Assembly: GCA_013911885.1 (NCBI GenBank)
Contig: JACESI010000005.1
Coordinates: 1-64,000 of the forward strand
Source: Hyphomicrobiales bacterium
GTDB lineage: Bacteria > Pseudomonadota > Alphaproteobacteria > Rhizobiales > JACESI01
Length of the DNA stretch: 64,000 nt
Direction of reading: 5' to 3'
This document shows, in pieces, positions 1-8,150 of the stretch (position 1 is its first letter; every line of letters begins with the position of its first letter). The notes under the pieces were generated by a model that searched no databases, was not told where the DNA came from, and saw only the letters and a list, made by a program, of their open reading frames with translations. A program made the translations under genes and the position numbers.

Positions 1-172
1 ATGCGCGGTCATTGAGGGCGGTGGCGGTGAAGAAAGCGGTCGGATCATCGAGCGCCGAGTTGACGCGGTTTCCGGTCGCAAGACGCTCCTGCGTGCTGGA
101 CAGCAGGTTGGCGGTTGACTGGAGCGAAGAGAGGCTCGAGCGAACAGCCGAGGAGAGGTTGATTTCTGACAT
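1..172 (-). CDS. Flagellin, N-terminal 57 residues (gene runs off the left edge)
   Basis: Flagellin subunit, exported through the flagellar type III apparatus and polymerised into the filament. The start ATG is at 172-170, preceded by an AGGAA-type ribosome binding site. The visible protein begins MSEINLSSAVRSSLSSLQ and continues with TQERLATGNRVNSALDDP, the conserved D0/D1 helix of alphaproteobacterial flagellins; ATALNDRA is the last readable part. The 3' end lies outside the window, so length and copy number cannot be judged. It lies downstream of flaG in the same orientation, as expected for a late flagellar gene. The family call is secure; which flagellin paralogue it is cannot be told. 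Confidence 0.93.
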   Translation of the reverse strand, partial: MSEINLSSAVRSSLSSLQSTANLLSSTQERLATGNRVNSALDDPTAFFTATALNDRA

Positions 173-353
173 GGATAATTCCTTTTCTAGGGTTTTCAAA
201 ACTGACGCCTTTCTTGGCGACGTCGCGAAATTGCCTGAGGGCTTTGAATCGGAACCTAAAAAACGACCTTAACGAATTGATAAAATGCTTTTTTCGTTGC
301 GTGAATTGTTTTCTGGTTAACAAACGGCTTCCGCCTGCCAGCGCAGGTCGGAG

Positions 354-369
354 CGCGTTAACCAAGCCA
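354..369 (-). promoter_or_regulatory. Candidate sigma-54 promoter for flagellin
   Basis: On the minus strand the bases read TGGCTTGGTTAACGCG. A -24 GG and a -12 GC sit at the correct 12-base offset, compared with the consensus TGGCACG-N4-TTGCW. Transcription would begin near 343, giving an untranslated leader of about 170 bases ahead of the flagellin ATG. Long flagellin leaders are known in Caulobacter, where FlbT acts on them. The -12 region is a weak match, so this is a candidate only. Confidence 0.35.
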
Positions 370-452
370 ATATCGGATTGGATTGCGCATGGGATCGCAG
401 ACAAGGAGAAGGGCAGGCTGGAAAATCGTCGATGGTGGAAGGGCGCTATCGC

Positions 453-827
453 CTAGCGATCAAGCATATGAAGATAGGCGCTGAGTTTAAGGCGCGATTC
501 CTCGGGATATTGCCGCACGACTTCGCCGGTCGAAACATCAACCGCGCGAAAGACAAGAGCTGTCGTGTCGCGATCGATCTCGATCTCGCGGCGCACCTCC
601 CGATCAGTGACCAGCGCGCGGGACGCAGCGTCCGCAGCCTGTTTGGCTGGTTCTTCGTTCTGTCGGACTGGGATTTCGCGCAGGATGAGGCGGGCAGATT
701 CCGAGGTCCCCGCCTGAGTGACCGTCTGGTACTCTGGCAGAATGGTCTGCACCGCTTGCACATTGTTGACCGACGTCGCGCCGGTAACCGTGCCCGGCGC
801 AATGATCGGAATTCTTCCGATTTCCAT
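453..827 (-). CDS. flaG: FlaG family flagellar protein
   Basis: Small FlaG-family protein of 124 residues. FlaG proteins are flagellum-associated and influence filament length or assembly, though their exact role is poorly known. The C-terminal half carries the family signature: ALVFRAVDVSTGEVVRQYPEE followed by a short helix ending LSAYLHMLDR. The N-terminal 50 residues are a low-conservation, exported-looking leader. It lies alone on the minus strand between the flgI-cheL-flgN genes and the flagellin gene, with 280 bases to the flagellin start. The short start context GGTTGGTGAA precedes the ATG at 827. The assignment rests on the signature and the flagellar neighbourhood. Confidence 0.8.
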   Translation of the reverse strand: MEIGRIPIIAPGTVTGATSVNNVQAVQTILPEYQTVTQAGTSESARLILREIPVRQNEEPAKQAADAASRALVTDREVRREIEIDRDTTALVFRAVDVSTGEVVRQYPEESRLKLSAYLHMLDR

Positions 828-1051
828 TTCACCAACCCTCTATGAGGAAGCGCAAGCGCGTCCTCACTGCGATAAACAAGCAGAGGATAGCCGGAAATTC
901 CTAAGGGAAGGTTGTTAAAAAGCGTTAACTTTTGGTCACTGCGACCGCATAAATATGCAGGCAATTGCTAGCAGCTAAATCTTTCGCAGCGGTTAAGAGT
1001 ACTTTGTTTTCGCCACAATGGGAAAATCGGCGCCAAAATCAGTGTATTTCT

Positions 1052-1534
1052 TCAGAAGGATTTGTCCGTCGTAATGCCCGGCGCGGCGAGATTTTTCTGG
1101 GGGGTCATCCGGCCCTGCGCGCCATAGGTGGTGGCAACCTGGCTTTGTCCCATGCGGTTTGCAACGCCCTTGATGAGATTGCGGGTCACGTCGCGGGCAG
1201 TTGCGAGAGCGGCAAGGTTCATCTGCAACAGAATCTTGAATTCGTCATGGCGCATGCGCAGCTTTTCAAGATTGTCAGGCAGGATCGAGCGCAGTACCTC
1301 TTCCTGCGTCTGGGCACTCGACATAAGGTCGACATAGGCGCGCGCATAGGTGCTTTTGCGGGCTTCGAGTTCGGCGGCGGCGAAGAGTTTTCCGTCGCGC
1401 ACAAGGCGGGTTTCCGCCTCGATGAGTTCAATAAGGCCTTCCATCGACGCTTCGAGCCTGGCGAGCAGAACATGCGCGTCCTCACGGCTCGCGACGGGCA
1501 TCGGGGCTGGAACGGCGGGTGCGGAATAAGACAT
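1052..1534 (-). CDS. FlgN-like flagellar export chaperone
   Basis: Protein of 160 residues, mostly alpha-helical. Residues 18-125 form a heptad-rich antiparallel helical region (LLARLEASMEGLIELIEAET near the N-terminus, then LRSILPDNLEKLRMRHDEFK). The tail is disordered and contains GRMTPQ. Size, helix pattern and position fit FlgN, the chaperone for the hook-filament junction proteins FlgK and FlgL. FlgN sequences are poorly conserved, so the call is by pattern and place. The start is 4 bases after the stop of the rod-binding gene, so it is translated as the last gene of a flgI-cheL-flgN unit. A different helical flagellar protein remains possible. Confidence 0.65.
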   Translation of the reverse strand: MSYSAPAVPAPMPVASREDAHVLLARLEASMEGLIELIEAETRLVRDGKLFAAAELEARKSTYARAYVDLMSSAQTQEEVLRSILPDNLEKLRMRHDEFKILLQMNLAALATARDVTRNLIKGVANRMGQSQVATTYGAQGRMTPQKNLAAPGITTDKSF

Positions 1535-1538
1535 GGAT

Positions 1539-1946
1539 TTACTCCGGCAGACGCGGCGTTGTGCCGCCTGCTAAGGGGGTGAGATCGACAGGGCCGGAAT
1601 TTTCCTGAAGTTTCAGGAGCTGCTCGTAAACCTGATCGGCAATGCCGAGATTGGCGGAACCTGCGACGCTCTTTGCATATTCCTGCGTCAGAAGGCCGGT
1701 AAAGGTTTCCTCACCAAAGCCGCCGCCAAAAGTGCGGTCCTTGGCCAGGCCCTCGAAAATAGGCTGCAACAGCGAGGCGAGAAAGGTTGCCTCAAACTCG
1801 TTGGCCTGCGTGCGGGCAGCGATTTCACCGGGCGTTGCGGGCTCGCCATTCGGCGCCGAGCGAGCAGAGCCGTTACTTGCCTGAAATTGGCCCTGAAACC
1901 CGGAAAGTGGCGGCAGGTTAAGCGGCAGGCGTGCAATATCAGACAT
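1539..1946 (-). CDS. cheL: Rod-binding protein (CheL / FlgJ N-terminal domain)
   Basis: Protein of 135 residues made of the FlgJ N-terminal rod-binding domain alone, without the muramidase domain of enterobacterial FlgJ. The core is ANEFEATFLASLLQPIFEGL, then GGGFGEETFTGLLTQEYAKS, ending in an amphipathic helix IADQVYEQLLKLQ. Such single-domain proteins (named CheL in several alphaproteobacteria) scaffold rod assembly in the periplasm. A separate lytic enzyme must open the peptidoglycan; the CtrA-box-preceded transglycosylase at 35.6 kb is one candidate in this window. The start overlaps the flgI stop by one base (TAATG), which implies translational coupling. Confidence 0.9.
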   Translation of the reverse strand: MSDIARLPLNLPPLSGFQGQFQASNGSARSAPNGEPATPGEIAARTQANEFEATFLASLLQPIFEGLAKDRTFGGGFGEETFTGLLTQEYAKSVAGSANLGIADQVYEQLLKLQENSGPVDLTPLAGGTTPRLPE

Positions 1947-3094
1947 TACAGGACCTCGATTTCGGCTTGCAGTGCACCAGAGGCTTTGATCGACTGAAGA
2001 ATGGTGATCATGTCGCGCGGGCCGATGCCAAGCGCGTTGAGGCCATCAACCAGATCCTTCAAGGTCACGCCTTCGTTGATGATGCCGAGCTTGGCGTCGG
2101 TGTTCTCATTGACCTGGATATTGGTGCGCGGCACGACGACGGTCTCGCCATCGGAGAAGGCGCCGGGCTGGCTGACCTGAGGCGTCTCACTGACGAGCAG
2201 CGTGAGGTTGCCTTGCGCGACCGCGACCTGCGAAACCTTGACATCCCGCCCCATGACGATTGTGCCCGTCTGCTCGTCAATCACCACTCTCGCGACCTGA
2301 TCCGGCTCAATGATGAGCTGTTCGATATCGGTCAGAAGATCGACGATATTGCCATCAAATCCTTTGCGCATGCGCAGTTTGACGGTTCCCGGATCAAGCG
2401 GTTCGGCTGTTCCTGCGCCGATGAAGGCATTGACGGTCTTCGCAATCCGCCGCGATGTTGTGAGGTCGGGGTTGCGAAGGGCGAGACGAACTTCGCGCAA
2501 ACTGGCCAATTGGAACGGAATTTCGCGCTCGATGATCGCGCCATTGGTGATGCGGCCTGAGGTTGGTACACCCTGGACGATGCTTGCCGCCTGTCCCTGT
2601 ACTGCGAAACCGGCAATTGCAACCGGGCCCTGCGCCAGGGCGAACACATCGCCGCCCGCGCCAAGCAACTGGGTCACGAGAAGAGTGCCGCCGCGCAGAC
2701 TGGTCGAATCGCCAAGTGCGCTCACGCTCACATCAACCCTTGAGCCTGCGGTTGCGAACGGGGGCAGGTTTGCCGTGACCATGACGGCGGCAACGTTTGC
2801 GGTTGAAAATGTTGCCTCGCCCACGCCCGCGCCGAGACGATTGAGCATGACCCGCAGGCTTTGTTCCGTAAATGGCGCGTTGTTCAGCGTGTCGCCGGTG
2901 CCATTGAGGCCGACGACGAGGCCGTAGCCCACGAGCTGGTTCTCGCGAATTCCCTCGAAATCGGCAATATCCTTGATGCGCGATGCTGCATGGGACGGAA
3001 TCATGCTGACGAGCCATATCGCAACGCCGAAACAAAGCGTGAGCGCGAAGCGGATGAAAATTTTCAGCCCCTTGCGCATCGAATCACTTGCCAT
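1946..3094 (-). CDS. flgI: Flagellar P-ring protein FlgI
   Basis: Forms the P ring around the flagellar rod in the peptidoglycan layer. A hydrophobic signal peptide (core FALTLCFGVAIWLVSM) ends at SHAA, followed by the mature start SRIKDIADFEGIRENQLVGY and GLVVGLNGTGDTL, the FlgI signature. The C-terminus carries LKDLVDGLNALGIGPRDMI. The open frame extends upstream to 3250, but its first 52 residues look non-native. The ATG at 3094 was chosen because it sits just before the signal peptide; ATG 3079 is also possible, and neither has a strong ribosome binding site. First gene of flgI-cheL-flgN and divergent from fliX, with a CtrA box between them. Confidence 0.95.
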   Translation of the reverse strand: MASDSMRKGLKIFIRFALTLCFGVAIWLVSMIPSHAASRIKDIADFEGIRENQLVGYGLVVGLNGTGDTLNNAPFTEQSLRVMLNRLGAGVGEATFSTANVAAVMVTANLPPFATAGSRVDVSVSALGDSTSLRGGTLLVTQLLGAGGDVFALAQGPVAIAGFAVQGQAASIVQGVPTSGRITNGAIIEREIPFQLASLREVRLALRNPDLTTSRRIAKTVNAFIGAGTAEPLDPGTVKLRMRKGFDGNIVDLLTDIEQLIIEPDQVARVVIDEQTGTIVMGRDVKVSQVAVAQGNLTLLVSETPQVSQPGAFSDGETVVVPRTNIQVNENTDAKLGIINEGVTLKDLVDGLNALGIGPRDMITILQSIKASGALQAEIEVL

Positions 3095-3315
3095 TCTTGC
3101 GGCGATCTCATGAGGGGGGATCGTCTTGATGTCGATCATGATCGGAACCAGGTTCTCTGCTTTGATAACGCGTCTCAATTCTAAAAGCAGTTCTTGTGCC
3201 AATTTCCTGTTCCCTTTGATTTTTACTAAGGATCTGATACTAAGGAACAATTTCAGATAACCGGTCTTCGCGGCCTGAGATTCTGCGACATTAGAGGGAA
3301 ATTATTACCCAGCCG

Positions 3316-3331
3316 TTAACTCATGATTAAC
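3316..3331. promoter_or_regulatory. CtrA box between flgI and fliX
   Basis: TTAACTCATGATTAAC is a perfect TTAA-N7-TTAAC match to the binding site of the cell-cycle regulator CtrA. It lies in the short region between the divergent flgI (minus) and fliX (plus) genes, 45 bases before the fliX ATG. In Caulobacter this gene pair belongs to the CtrA-dependent early flagellar class, so site and genes agree. Which of the two promoters it controls cannot be told from sequence. Confidence 0.75.
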
Positions 3332-3376
3332 CCTGTCGGCAAAATCCTACGGTATGGCAGCTCAAGGGGCATCATC

Positions 3377-3799
3377 ATGAGAATCGAAAATACAGGATCG
3401 TCAGCACGGCTTCGCGGTGTAAAAGGACCCGCCCGGACGACCGCAAGCGGGGGTACTTTCGGAATTTCCGAGGAGAACGAAGCGGTTTCATCGGCTGCGA
3501 CCGCCTCACCGGCTGCCAATGTCGGCAATCTGAGTGCGCTGCTGATGCTTCAAAATGTCGACGACTCGCTCTCCGGCAATAAACGCACGGCAGAACAAGG
3601 CTTTGATATTCTCGACCGGCTCGAGGAATTGCGGCTTGGCCTTCTCAGTGGAAGACTGTCTGCAACACAGGTAAGCAGGATTGCGCACAAGATCCGAAAT
3701 CTTGGACGCAGCGGCGACAAGCGACTTGATTCGATTCTGTCTGATATCGACATGCGGGCAAGGGTGGAGCTTGCCAAACTCGGCATTTACGACCTCTGA
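3377..3799 (+). CDS. fliX: Flagellar assembly regulator FliX
   Basis: FliX couples completion of the early flagellar basal body to activity of the sigma-54 activator FlbD and helps assemble the P ring. The protein is 140 residues from ATG 3377, starting MRIENTGSSARL as in the family. The C-terminal half holds the conserved LLMLQNVDDSLSGNKRTAEQ, the helical LDRLEELRLGLLSGRLSATQ and the end VELAKLGIYDL. An in-frame ATG at 3323 overlaps the CtrA box and is not favoured. Its position, divergent from flgI, is the classical arrangement. FliX implies FlbD elsewhere in the genome. Confidence 0.92.
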   Translation: MRIENTGSSARLRGVKGPARTTASGGTFGISEENEAVSSAATASPAANVGNLSALLMLQNVDDSLSGNKRTAEQGFDILDRLEELRLGLLSGRLSATQVSRIAHKIRNLGRSGDKRLDSILSDIDMRARVELAKLGIYDL

Positions 3800-4005
3800 G
3801 GCGCGTTTTCACCAGAATTTGAATGCACGAAAGTGCAAGTCCATTGAACTGAATCAATGCTTTATGTGCTTGTTTATGGTCTTACTGCGTCCGCGAGATT
3901 GCGATGCATTTATCGGATTGTGTGCCACGCTCTCTGACACTATATTCGCGCCAGTTTGATCAGAAGGCCTAGGTTGCGTGCACCAGGGCCGGTCATGGAG
4001 TGATC

Positions 4006-4422
4006 ATGAGTTCCGATGTTCTGGATAAATACCAACCGAGTGAGGACGAGGAGTTCATGAACCCTCGTCAGGTCAAGTATTTTCGTGACAAGCTGGTTGC
4101 CTGGAAAAACGAAATCCTGGCCGAATCGAGGGAGACGCTTGCTAATCTCCAGAAGGACAGCCAGAACCATCCTGATATCGCCGACCGCGCCTCGTCTGAG
4201 ACCGACCGGTCAATCGAATTGCGCGCCCGGGATCGTCAGCGCAAGCTGATCGCCAAGATCGATTCTGCCCTCGCGCGCATTTCCGATGGCACCTATGGGT
4301 ATTGCGAAGAGACCGGTGATCCGATTGGCGTCGGTCGGCTTGAAGCCAGGCCGATCGCGACCTTGTCGCTCGAGGCGCAGGAACGTCACGAAAAGCGCGA
4401 GAAAGTCTACCGCGACGATTAG
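4006..4422 (+). CDS. dksA: RNA polymerase-binding regulator DksA (cysteine-poor type)
   Basis: DksA binds the secondary channel of RNA polymerase and, with ppGpp, adjusts transcription of stable RNA and amino acid genes. The protein is 138 residues from ATG 4006, which has GGAG upstream. The coiled-coil arm lies around residues 25-90 with the acidic tip NHPDIADRAS. The globular end reads YGYCEETGDPIG then LEARPIATLSLEAQERHEKR. Only one of the four zinc-binding cysteines of E. coli DksA is kept (CEET where E. coli has CESC; LSLE where it has CIDC). Loss of these cysteines is common in alphaproteobacteria. It stands beside flagellar genes but is probably a general regulator. A strong hairpin follows. 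Confidence 0.93.
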   Translation: MSSDVLDKYQPSEDEEFMNPRQVKYFRDKLVAWKNEILAESRETLANLQKDSQNHPDIADRASSETDRSIELRARDRQRKLIAKIDSALARISDGTYGYCEETGDPIGVGRLEARPIATLSLEAQERHEKREKVYRDD

Positions 4423-4490
4423 GGCGGGAGCAGACTTTCGCGCTCTTCGCGCGTTTTTCTGAATTCAAAAGATCCCGATTTAGAAAGAAA

Positions 4491-4520
4491 CGGCACCTGC
4501 AGTTATGGCTACAGGTGCCG
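4491..4520. terminator. Hairpin terminator between dksA and flgH
   Basis: CGGCACCTGCAG (4491-4502), a six-base loop TTATGG, and CTACAGGTGCCG (4509-4520) form a 12-bp stem with one G-T pair. It is flanked by GAAA on the left and CTTCGTTTT on the right. It lies between the convergent dksA and flgH genes and can serve as a terminator from either side. Confidence 0.75.
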
Positions 4521-4623
4521 CTTCGTTTTCGAGACTGCCCTCTTGGGGAGCTGGACAGCCTCTTTTTAGCCGTTCAATTGGGGAGCGAACGGCTGGGGAG
4601 CCCGTGGGATAGCGCCTTGCCGT

Positions 4624-5424
4624 TTAGAACGGCGCGACGATATCGATGAATTGCTGGCCATAGCCTGGTTGCTGAACCTCGGAAATATGGCCTCGTCCGC
4701 CGTAGGAAATGCGGGCCTGCGCGATTTTCGAGGAGGCGATGGTGTTATCTGGAAGGATATCTTCGGGGCGGATAATCCCGGCAATAATGAGTTCGCGTAC
4801 CTCGTTGTTGACCCTGACCTCCTGCTTGCCCTCGATAACCAGATTGCCGTTCGGCAATTGCTGCACGATGACCGCGGCAATGGTGGTGGTAAGCTCTTCG
4901 GAACGGTCGATGGAGCCGGTTCCATCGGTATTGGTCGTGGCGTTGAGGTTCAGTACGGCGCCTGTATCCGTGACGCCGGGGATCAGGTTGAACAGCGTAC
5001 CGAGAAGGCCTGTGCCAACGCTCAGACCACGCCCCGATGTGCGGTCCCGCTGGGTCTCGTTATCGAATTGCGCCTCATCGTCAATGGTGACGTTGATTGT
5101 CAGAATATCGCCGACGCGGCGCGCGCGGCCATCGCGGAAGAACGACTGATCGTTCGAGCGCCATAGCGAATTTGCCGTGAAAACGGCAGGCTCCGGCGCC
5201 GGCATCGGCAGGCGCACGGGTCGGTAGCCTGGCTGCGTTGTCGGATCGTCAATCGAAGACAAGGCCGGCGCTTTGCCGATTTCAGCAATCTTGTTCGACG
5301 TGCCGCAAGCGGCAAGGCCGAGGCAGAGGGAAATCGCCGCGGATCGCCAAAGCAAGGTCGGAAACGCCTTCGGGGTGGCAGTGCGCGCGGACAGGGATTG
5401 GTCGTTGGTCGGGAGGCGGGACAT
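4624..5424 (-). CDS. flgH: Flagellar L-ring lipoprotein FlgH
   Basis: FlgH forms the outer-membrane L ring around the rod. The protein is 266 residues. A lipoprotein signal ends LCLGLAACG with the lipidated cysteine at residue 40. The mature part shows NSLWRSNDQSFFRDGRARRV, VGDILTINVTIDDEAQ, the central GLLGTLFNLIPG and the C-terminal QLPNGNLVIEGKQEVRVNNE plus VRELIIAGIIRPEDI, all typical. The n-region before the hydrophobic core is long (about 27 residues), so an internal start is possible. The start overlaps the flgA stop by one base (TAATG). Last gene of flgF-flgG-flgA-flgH. Confidence 0.96.
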   Translation of the reverse strand: MSRLPTNDQSLSARTATPKAFPTLLWRSAAISLCLGLAACGTSNKIAEIGKAPALSSIDDPTTQPGYRPVRLPMPAPEPAVFTANSLWRSNDQSFFRDGRARRVGDILTINVTIDDEAQFDNETQRDRTSGRGLSVGTGLLGTLFNLIPGVTDTGAVLNLNATTNTDGTGSIDRSEELTTTIAAVIVQQLPNGNLVIEGKQEVRVNNEVRELIIAGIIRPEDILPDNTIASSKIAQARISYGGRGHISEVQQPGYGQQFIDIVAPF

Positions 5425-6422
5425 TATTGAACCTCTTCGAGAGATGAACGGGCATCGGTGGCAAAGAGTGGCTTGCGGACATCGACGATAACCTCGCCCC
5501 GCTCGCTGACGCGGCCGCGGATAATGCGGTCAGACTGAAGGTTTCTGACCGAAATCACGGCATTCTTAGCGCCGGAATCAACGGCGCGGCCCTGCGCGGT
5601 CAGAAGCAGACCCGGGATCGAGTAGGTAATCGCAACCGGATCATTCGCCCTGACGAGCAGTGGTTCGGTGACATCCTGTTCGCGAAGTGTGCTGTTCGCC
5701 GCGAGGTTGCGAACCACGGCTTTTCCCGCCAGCCCGTCGATCGACGTGACCGAGCCGGCACGCACCGAGCTTGCCGCAACACGCTTTTCGATGACATCGC
5801 CCGGCGCCACTATCTCGTCACGCTGGAGATTGCGCGTGAGCACGGCAATCGTGCGCATTTCCTCGATGGCGCCGCGAACAGCAAAGGGTGTCTCGCCGTC
5901 ATAGGTCGCGATCCTGACGGTCGCCTCGAAGCGCCGGGCATTGTCGACAAGGCGGAAACCGTCGATTGCAAGCGGCTTGTCGGCGCGCGGATCGGCGTGG
6001 GTGAGAGCGGGAATGCTCGACGTGGTGATTTCGAAGTCCACCCCGCTTTTCAAAGCACCACTCACTGCCTCACGCAGTTCAAGCGTGATGTCCTCGCGCG
6101 TGACCGGTCTGCTCGGACGATGCACGGTGACGGTCTCTATGCCATCAAGCCGGACGTCATAAAGGCCGATATTATAGGCCTCGGTTGCGACACGTTTGGC
6201 GCTGATCTGCCCGGTGCTTCCGATATCAGGGGCGAGAAACAGCGGAACATTCGCATGTTCGCCCGCATCATCGAAAAGGTCTTTTGCCATGACGACCCCG
6301 GAATAGACCGTGATGTCTTCGCCTTTCAGGCTTGCGGCAATGGCGCTGCCGGCATGAATGCTCGCAGCACCTGCGAAAACAGCGGCGGTGATGAGCCTCA
6401 TGGGGTACTTGACGTTCAACAT
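5424..6422 (-). CDS. flgA: P-ring assembly chaperone FlgA
   Basis: Periplasmic chaperone for P-ring (FlgI) assembly. It has 332 residues, starting with a signal peptide (MRLITAAVFAGAASIHAGSA region). The C-terminal part holds a SAF-type segment, RDEIVAPGDVIEKRVAASSV, and the family end NDPVAITYSIPGLLLTAQGR with AVISVRNLQSDRIIRGRV. The N-terminal half is longer than in enterobacteria, which is usual in alphaproteobacteria. It overlaps flgH by one base and follows flgG by 56 bases. Co-location with flgG, flgF and flgH makes the call secure. Confidence 0.93.
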   Translation of the reverse strand: MLNVKYPMRLITAAVFAGAASIHAGSAIAASLKGEDITVYSGVVMAKDLFDDAGEHANVPLFLAPDIGSTGQISAKRVATEAYNIGLYDVRLDGIETVTVHRPSRPVTREDITLELREAVSGALKSGVDFEITTSSIPALTHADPRADKPLAIDGFRLVDNARRFEATVRIATYDGETPFAVRGAIEEMRTIAVLTRNLQRDEIVAPGDVIEKRVAASSVRAGSVTSIDGLAGKAVVRNLAANSTLREQDVTEPLLVRANDPVAITYSIPGLLLTAQGRAVDSGAKNAVISVRNLQSDRIIRGRVSERGEVIVDVRKPLFATDARSSLEEVQ

Positions 6423-6478
6423 GGCGACCTCCTATCGGTCAGGATGCATTCAGGTTTATGGCGTCAGGTCTTTAGTGT

Positions 6479-7267
6479 TTAACGAAGGATCTGCCCGGCG
6501 GACTGCATCATCTCGTCAGCGGCGGAAATGACACGGGAATTCAGCTCGTAAGCGCGCTGGGCGGAAATCAGGTCGGAAATCTCGGCAACGGCCTCGACGT
6601 TCGATCCTTCGAGGAAGCCCTGAAGGATGGTGCCTAGACCGTCTTCACCGGCGGTTCCAGTCTGGGGCGCGCCGCTTGCGGCGGTTTCCAGAAACAGGTT
6701 GTCGCCGATGGCTTCAAGGCCGCCGGGGTTGACGAAGTTGATGAGTTCAATCTGCCCGACATTGGTCGGCGTCTGATCATTTCCTGTAACCACCTCGACC
6801 TCACCATCATTGCTGATCGTGATCGAGCGGGCATTCTGCGGAATGGTTATGCCACCTGCGACCTGATAGCCGTCGAGGGTGACGATCTCGCCGTTCTGGT
6901 TACGCTCGAACGATCCGTCACGGGTATAGGCGGTTCGGCCGTCGGGAAGCTCGATCTCGAAATAGCCGTCACCCCGGATGGCAGCGTTCAGCGGCTGCTG
7001 TGTCTGCTCGAGCGAGCCTTGGGTCAGAACCCGGCTTGTTGCCGCGAACTTGACACCGGAACCGATCTGGATGCCGGTCGGCACAACGGTGCCGCTGTTC
7101 GATGAGGTTGAGCCGACGCGCCGCAGATCCTGATAAAGCAGATCCTGAAATTCGGCCCGCTGTTTCTTGTAGCCGGTCGTTCGGATGTTCGAGATATTGT
7201 TGGCGACCGTCTGAACGTTTTGTTCCTGGGCGCGCATTCCCGTTGCTGCCGTGTGCAGAGCTTGCAT
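6479..7267 (-). CDS. flgG: Flagellar distal rod protein FlgG
   Basis: Distal rod subunit of the flagellar basal body, exported by the type III apparatus. The 262-residue length is normal for the family. The N-terminus MQALHTAATGMRAQEQNVQT and the motif NNISNIRTTGYKKQRAEFQD are the rod/hook D0 signature. The centre has RGDGYFEIELPDGRTAYTRD, and the C-terminus SNVEAVAEISDLISAQRAYE followed by NSRVISAADEMMQSAGQILR. It begins 13 bases after the flgF stop, so the two are surely co-transcribed. No oddities seen. Confidence 0.98.
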   Translation of the reverse strand: MQALHTAATGMRAQEQNVQTVANNISNIRTTGYKKQRAEFQDLLYQDLRRVGSTSSNSGTVVPTGIQIGSGVKFAATSRVLTQGSLEQTQQPLNAAIRGDGYFEIELPDGRTAYTRDGSFERNQNGEIVTLDGYQVAGGITIPQNARSITISNDGEVEVVTGNDQTPTNVGQIELINFVNPGGLEAIGDNLFLETAASGAPQTGTAGEDGLGTILQGFLEGSNVEAVAEISDLISAQRAYELNSRVISAADEMMQSAGQILR

Positions 7268-7280
7268 CTTTCAATCTCCT

Positions 7281-8024
7281 TTACGCGTTGATCTGAACGC
7301 GACCGAGCCGCTGGATGGCGGTTTCGCGCAGGTCATTTTGTTGCCGCATGATGTTTGCGAGCTCGTCATAGGCGCGCTGGACTTCGATCATCTGCGAGAT
7401 CTGGGAAATCGCGTCGATATTGGCGCCTTCGAGAGCAAACTGGGACAGTCGGGGAGATTCGAGCTGGCGGGCGTTCTGGCCGCTGAAAAGATTGCTGCCA
7501 ATCCGGTTGAGCAGTTGCGGGTCATCGAAAGTGACAACGCGCAGACGGCCGATTTCGGTTTCAGCACCGGTGATGGTGCCGTCGCCATGAATGGTGACTT
7601 TGGTATCTTCAGGATCAAACTGGATCGGGCCGCCGTCGCCCAAAACAGGAAAGCCGTCATGGGTGACGAGTTGACCTTGCGCATCAAGTGTGAAGGCACC
7701 GGCGCGGGTATAGCGCTCTCCGGCGGGTGTCTGAACGACAAAGAAGCCTTCGCCCTGGATTGCGACATCAAGCTGATTGCCGGTCGGGCGCAGCGGGCCG
7801 GTTGAAAAGTCACCGACCGTGCGGTCATCCAGCACAAAACTCAGATCGCGATCGCCAAATTTGAAGGCGTCGGCGCTGCCGACCGGCGAGATATATTCTT
7901 CAAAGAGCAGATTCTCGCTCTTGTAGCCAGTCGTATTTATATTGGCCAGATTGTTGGCCACAACGTTCATCTGCCTGTTCAACGCGGTAACGCGTGACAG
8001 GGTAATGAGCTGTGCGTTCTCCAT
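7281..8024 (-). CDS. flgF: Flagellar proximal rod protein FlgF
   Basis: Proximal rod subunit, 247 residues. It starts MENAQLITLSRVTALNRQMN and carries NNLANINTTGYKSENLLFEE, the rod-protein signature. The middle part VAIQGEGFFVVQTPAGERYT and the C-terminal helix DAISQISQMIEVQRAYDELA are conserved. The last helix differs from that of FlgG, which together with gene order separates the two. First gene of flgF-flgG-flgA-flgH, with a good sigma-54 promoter 66-81 bases upstream of the ATG. Confidence 0.97.
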   Translation of the reverse strand: MENAQLITLSRVTALNRQMNVVANNLANINTTGYKSENLLFEEYISPVGSADAFKFGDRDLSFVLDDRTVGDFSTGPLRPTGNQLDVAIQGEGFFVVQTPAGERYTRAGAFTLDAQGQLVTHDGFPVLGDGGPIQFDPEDTKVTIHGDGTITGAETEIGRLRVVTFDDPQLLNRIGSNLFSGQNARQLESPRLSQFALEGANIDAISQISQMIEVQRAYDELANIMRQQNDLRETAIQRLGRVQINA

Positions 8025-8089
8025 AACGAACCACCTTTATGCTCCCTATGTAACTGAACTCCCCAGTCCAGCTATGCCCGACACTCCCC

Positions 8090-8105
8090 AGCGCCGGTCA
8101 TGCCA
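8090..8105 (-). promoter_or_regulatory. Sigma-54 promoter of the flgF operon
   Basis: The minus strand reads TGGCATGACCGGCGCT: TGGCA-G at -24 and GC at -12, with the correct spacing for RpoN. Transcription would begin near 8079, about 55 bases before the flgF ATG. In Caulobacter the flgFG genes are late (class III) and sigma-54 dependent, which supports the call. The upstream side (8192-8232) holds CGGCA-type repeats that could be the activator site. Confidence 0.65.
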
Positions 8106-8150
8106 AGGAGGTAGCAGAAACCATGCCAATTTACTAAAGTATTGATTATA

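Noticed and set aside
269..283. TTAA-N7-ATAA near the flagellin gene
   Set aside because: One mismatch in a half-site and low information; not counted as a CtrA box.
915..929. Possible CtrA box TTAA-N6-TTAAC upstream of flaG
   Set aside because: The spacer is 6, not 7, bases; one-base shortening breaks the helical match, so it was not called.
828..1051. Sigma-54 promoter for flaG
   Set aside because: No TGGC with a properly spaced GC was found on the minus strand.
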